This document shows positions 28,189 through 31,578 of a DNA stretch of 31,578 bases, piece after piece. The DNA comes from JACRJW01 sp964359095. Lineage in GTDB: Bacteria; Patescibacteriota; Patescibacteriia; UBA9934; GWF2-40-263. The stretch is from the NCBI GenBank assembly GCA_964359095.1, contig CAYHRJ010000009.1, positions 1 through 31,578 of the forward strand, read 5' to 3'. The position numbers were made by a program, and so were the translations under genes. Numbering within the stretch: position 1 is the stretch's first letter; every line of letters begins with the position of its first letter. The notes under the pieces are model-generated. The model worked only from the letters and a program-made list of their open reading frames with translations. It made no database searches and was not told the DNA's origin.

Positions 28189-28839
28189 ATGAACATCACC
28201 TGGAACGGGTTTTCTTCTTTTGAAATCGAGACAAAAACAGGTACGTCAGAAGTCAGAATCGTTACGGATCCGTATCAAAACTCCACAGGTCTTCGGTTTC
28301 CTCGTACACTGAGTGCTGAGATTCTTTTGCAAACGCACGACGACGAGGACGCAAATAATCGCGAAGCTGTACTGGGGAATCCCTATGTGATCGACCTGCC
28401 TGGTGAGTTTGAGGTAAGCAATGTTTTTGTGTTTGGTATTGAAGCGCCACTCAAGCGAGAGGTTAAAGGACGACGAGGAACGAATTTGATTTTTCGCATC
28501 GAAGCAGAAGGAATGCGACTCGCGCATCTTGGTGCGCTTGATCGTCAACTCACAGATGAAGAATTGCAGCAGCTATCCAATGTTGACATCTTGATGATCC
28601 CGGTTGGAGGTGGACGTGTGATGAGTGCAGGAACGGCGGCTGAGGTCATTTCACAGATCGAACCACGCGTGGTCGTCCCCATGACCCATGCGATTGCCGG
28701 CGTGACCGAACCTTTTTCCACAGTTGATGAATTTTGTAAATCGTTTGGAGCGTGTAAACAGGAAGAGCTAAACAAGTACAAGATCACTCAGAAAGATTTA
28801 CCTGAAGAGGAAATGATCATTGTGACGCTTACACGATAA
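28189..28839 (+). CDS. MBL-fold protein with degenerate metal site
   Basis: 216 aa, related to the UlaG-like/UPF0173 branch of the metallo-beta-lactamase fold: beta-start ITWNGFSSFEIET, IVTDPYQ, then LQTHDDEDANN at the place of the H-x-H-x-D-H zinc motif, then FRIEAEGMRLAHLGALDRQL and VVVPMTHAIAG. In the zinc motif H50 and D54 remain but the second and third His are replaced by D52 and A55, so at least one metal site is probably lost. A non-hydrolytic or altered role is likely. First gene of the operon leading to gyrA. Confidence 0.8.
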   Translation: MNITWNGFSSFEIETKTGTSEVRIVTDPYQNSTGLRFPRTLSAEILLQTHDDEDANNREAVLGNPYVIDLPGEFEVSNVFVFGIEAPLKREVKGRRGTNLIFRIEAEGMRLAHLGALDRQLTDEELQQLSNVDILMIPVGGGRVMSAGTAAEVISQIEPRVVVPMTHAIAGVTEPFSTVDEFCKSFGACKQEELNKYKITQKDLPEEEMIIVTLTR

Positions 28840-28842
28840 AGT

Positions 28843-29133
28843 ATGTTGAAGCGGCCTATCAGTCTTCGACCGATGGATTCCCGCACACGTCGGCTGTATA
28901 TCGTGTGTGTTGGAACGAGTATTGTGCTGGTGATAGCGGGCTGGTTTCTCTCTCTGCGTTCGGCGATCTCGAGTGATCTCACGCAAATAAAAGCAGATGC
29001 GGCTGAGACGTTTGAAAAAGCGGGGGAAGGATTGAATCAGCTCGGCGGAGAGGCGCGTGTGTACTCAGACGATTTTTCTCAGTCTCTAGAAACAGCAAAA
29101 GAAGCGTATGAAGAAAACAAAGCACAACAATGA
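28843..29133 (+). CDS. Small single-span membrane protein with coiled coil (96 aa)
   Basis: One membrane helix (about 18-38, LYIVCVGTSIVLVIAGWFLS) followed by a helical, charged extracytoplasmic or cytoplasmic tail (LTQIKADAAETFEKAGEGLN, ETAKEAYEENKAQQ). ATG 28843 is 3 nt behind the MBL stop. Its end overlaps the start of gyrA by 26 nt. No family recognised. Position in an operon with gyrA suggests coupling of expression, not necessarily of function. Confidence 0.7.
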   Translation: MLKRPISLRPMDSRTRRLYIVCVGTSIVLVIAGWFLSLRSAISSDLTQIKADAAETFEKAGEGLNQLGGEARVYSDDFSQSLETAKEAYEENKAQQ

Positions 29134-31578
29134 ACGGCCAGCCGCACCAACAGAGTCCACTGGCATGATCGTGCCGCAGAGTTTGGTTGAGGAAATGCAG
29201 ACGTCGTACCTGGATTACGCGATGAGCGTGATCGTGGGCCGTGCGCTTCCCGATGTGCGTGACGGATTGAAACCTGTGCATCGCCGTATTTTATATTCCA
29301 TGTGGCAGGCGGGGTTGCGCTCGGGCGCCAAGTTTAAAAAGTGCGCGGCCGTGGTGGGAGACGTGCTGGGAAAATATCACCCCCATGGTGACTCGGCTGT
29401 ATATGATTCCTTGGTGCGCATGGCACAAGATTTTTCCATGCGTTACCCGCTCATTCGTGGTCAAGGAAATTTTGGCTCACTCGACGGTGATTCTGCCGCG
29501 GCTTATCGTTATACGGAAGCCAAGCTTGAACAGATAAGCGAGGAGCTCCTTTTGGATATCGAAAAAAATACCGTCGACTTCATGCCAACGTTTGACGGAA
29601 CGCACAAGGAACCAAAGGTTTTGCCGTCCAAGCTTCCCAATTTGCTTATCAATGGAACCGTGGGAATTGCTGTGGGCATGGCGTCCAACATTCCGCCACA
29701 CAATTTAACCGAGGTGTGCAATGCGACCCTCGAGCTTATAAAAAATCGAGACATCACCCTTGATGAGCTTTCTAACATCGTGCAAGGACCAGATTTTCCA
29801 ACCGGTGGAATTGCTTACAATGCGCGTGATATGAAGCAGGCGCTTGCCACAGGCAGAGGCGGAGTGGTCGTGCGCGCTAAAACCGAAATCGTTGAAGATA
29901 ACAAAGGCAACTACCAAATCATCGTCACAGAAATTCCGTATCAGGTGAACAAGTCCAGTCTGCTCATGAAAATTGCTGACAACGTCCGTGACAAAAAAAT
30001 CGAAGGCATTCGTGATTTGCGTGATGAGTCTAATCGTGAAGGTGTGCGCATTGTGGTGGATCTCAAAAAAGATGCGTACGCCAAAAAGGTGTTGAACCGT
30101 TTGTACCAGACGACACAACTTCAAGAGACCATTCACTACAATGTGCTCGCTCTTGTCGACGGTATTCAACCACGTGTGTTGAATCTGAAAATGATTTTAG
30201 AGGAGCACGTCAAGCATCGGAGAGAAGTCGTGCGTCGTCGCACAGAATTTGATTTGGCGCGTGCCAAAGATCGTGCACATATTTTGGAAGGCTTGCGCAT
30301 TGCGATTTTGAAGATCGATGAGGTTATCAAGACGATCAAGAAATCAAAGGACAAAGAGGAAGCGCGAGAAAATCTCATTGACAAGTTCAAGCTCTCCGAC
30401 CGTCAGGCCGTGGCGATTTTGGATATGCGACTCCAGCAACTTGCCAACCTCGAGACGCTCAGAGTTGAAACAGAATACAACGAAAAAATGGAACTCGTGA
30501 AAGCATTGGAAGCTATTCTTTCGTCGGAAAAAAAGATGCTCGCGGTGATTGCACGGGAGATTGAAGAGCTGCGCGATCAATATGGTCAGGAGCGTCGCAC
30601 ACAGATTGTAAAGTCAGGGATCAAGGAATTTTCGATTGAAGATGTTGTGCCGGACACTGATACCGTGGTCATGATCACCAAAGCCGGATACATCAAACGC
30701 TTGCCGCCGGATACGTTTAAATCGCAAAAGCGCGGAGGCAAAGGTGTGGCTGGGCTCACCACAAAAGAAGAAGACGTGGTCGAACAAATGTTCGCGACGA
30801 CCAGTCACAAGGATTTGATGTTCTTCACGACCCGTGGACGCGTGTTTAAATTGAAAGCGTATGACGTACCTGAGGCATCGCGCACTTCCAAGGGTCAGGC
30901 GATCGTGAATTTTCTCCAGCTCGCTCCTGGTGAGCGCGTTTCCGCGTCGTTTTCGATGGAGGACATGGCAGACAAAAAGTTTCTTATCATGGTTACGAGT
31001 CGCGGCACAATGAAGAAAGTCGAACTCGATCAATTTGAAAACGTGCGTCGCTCAGGACTCATCGCTATCAAGCTAAATGACAGCGACGCGCTTGAGTGGG
31101 TGTGGCCAACGGGTGGAAAAGATGACGTGATGCTCACAAGTGCTCGTGGTCAGGCGATTCGATTCAGTGAAAAAGATATTCGTGCCATGGGACGTAACGC
31201 CGCTGGTGTGCGTGGGATGCGCCTCAAAGGAGAGGATCGTATCGTTGGCATGGGTGTTCTGCCAGCCAGTGCCAAAAAAGGTCAGTTGCAACTGTTGGTG
31301 GTGATGCAAAATGGATTTGGAAAACGTAGTGATGTCGATGAGTATAAACAGCAAGGTCGAGGAGGCTCTGGAATCAAGACGGCCAACACGACAAAGAAGA
31401 CCGGGCCGGTCGTCGCTGCCCATGTGGTTGATTCAGATGATGAACGAGATGTGTTCGTTGTAACCGAAGCCGGACAAGTTCTGCGCTCATCTCTCAAGTC
31501 CGTCTCTGTCCTGGGTCGCGCAACGCAAGGCGTTCGAGTGATGCGCTTCAAGAAGCCCGACGACACGGTTTCAAGCGT
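29108..31578 (+). CDS. gyrA: DNA gyrase subunit A, C-terminus beyond window
   Basis: 823 codons in the window, no stop reached. From ATG 29108 an 18-residue tail (MKKTKHNNERPAAPTEST) precedes the conserved start; an internal ATG at 29165 (MIVPQSLVEEM) is the alternative. Breakage-reunion motifs: YLDYAMSVIVGRALPDVRDG, HPHGDSAVYDS with S96 and D100 as in quinolone-sensitive enzymes, and catalytic Y135 in YRYTEAKL. The GyrA box QKRGGKG at about 540 identifies GyrA rather than ParC and starts the DNA-wrapping C-terminal domain. With GyrB it introduces negative supercoils. It overlaps the small membrane gene and is expressed from the promoter before the MBL gene. Confidence 0.98.
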   Translation, partial: MKKTKHNNERPAAPTESTGMIVPQSLVEEMQTSYLDYAMSVIVGRALPDVRDGLKPVHRRILYSMWQAGLRSGAKFKKCAAVVGDVLGKYHPHGDSAVYDSLVRMAQDFSMRYPLIRGQGNFGSLDGDSAAAYRYTEAKLEQISEELLLDIEKNTVDFMPTFDGTHKEPKVLPSKLPNLLINGTVGIAVGMASNIPPHNLTEVCNATLELIKNRDITLDELSNIVQGPDFPTGGIAYNARDMKQALATGRGGVVVRAKTEIVEDNKGNYQIIVTEIPYQVNKSSLLMKIADNVRDKKIEGIRDLRDESNREGVRIVVDLKKDAYAKKVLNRLYQTTQLQETIHYNVLALVDGIQPRVLNLKMILEEHVKHRREVVRRRTEFDLARAKDRAHILEGLRIAILKIDEVIKTIKKSKDKEEARENLIDKFKLSDRQAVAILDMRLQQLANLETLRVETEYNEKMELVKALEAILSSEKKMLAVIAREIEELRDQYGQERRTQIVKSGIKEFSIEDVVPDTDTVVMITKAGYIKRLPPDTFKSQKRGGKGVAGLTTKEEDVVEQMFATTSHKDLMFFTTRGRVFKLKAYDVPEASRTSKGQAIVNFLQLAPGERVSASFSMEDMADKKFLIMVTSRGTMKKVELDQFENVRRSGLIAIKLNDSDALEWVWPTGGKDDVMLTSARGQAIRFSEKDIRAMGRNAAGVRGMRLKGEDRIVGMGVLPASAKKGQLQLLVVMQNGFGKRSDVDEYKQQGRGGSGIKTANTTKKTGPVVAAHVVDSDDERDVFVVTEAGQVLRSSLKSVSVLGRATQGVRVMRFKKPDDTVSS

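Overview
The window looks like a chromosomal segment of a candidate-phyla-radiation bacterium (Patescibacteria, Parcubacteria-like). This is an inference from several traits. Housekeeping genes sit among short hypotheticals. Two paralogous secreted or anchored sugar-hydrolase-like proteins are present, one with duplicated N-terminal modules carrying a YYLGRPDDAF core. A metallo-beta-lactamase-fold gene and a small membrane gene run straight into gyrA. A type IV pilus ATPase is present. There are no tRNA, rRNA or CRISPR loci that I can see.

Layout. 1-2350 (minus strand): a large serine recombinase cut by the window edge, behind a 167-aa protein, a tiny overlapping ORF and a MerR-like protein; probably the end of a mobile element. 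2350-4330: two GC-rich genes of unknown function with a strong promoter, a structured leader and a large hairpin. 4450-6550: a Panacea/RelE-like toxin-antitoxin pair bracketed by two identical 94-bp direct repeats, followed by a decayed IS with a deleted transposase. 6614-10361: a secreted glycoside-hydrolase-like protein, then typA/bipA. 10401-11152: a VapBC pair with a visible operator. 11168-14811: a GC-rich membrane-anchored protein, a second glycoside-hydrolase-like paralogue coupled to a DoxX-like protein, and an APH-fold kinase. 14917-15636: a Fic protein. 15717-17431: tsaD and tsaE (tRNA t6A synthesis), with palindromic repeats inside and between them. 17505-18506: two hypotheticals, one with four CxxC pairs. 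18574-20307: a PilB/GspE ATPase. 20409-21883: GC-rich hypotheticals and a GNAT-like protein. 22046-26172: an operon of an S1-domain protein, ftsH and a polytopic membrane protein. 26311-27424: a secreted small protein and a DUF433-Doc toxin-antitoxin pair. 27487-31578: a helical protein, an MBL-fold protein, a small membrane protein and gyrA (cut at the right edge).

Two gene classes stand out. Core and toxin-antitoxin genes often have a -35/-10 promoter with 16-17 bp spacing whose -10 ends only 7-9 nt before the start codon, with no Shine-Dalgarno sequence, implying leaderless mRNAs. Most of the GC-rich orphan genes instead have clear Shine-Dalgarno sequences and their own terminators. At three places a TTGAC -35 element lies in or beside the loop of the preceding gene's terminator hairpin, so termination of one gene and initiation of the next share the same DNA. 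Palindromic repeats of one family occur in intergenic DNA and, unusually, in frame inside tsaD.
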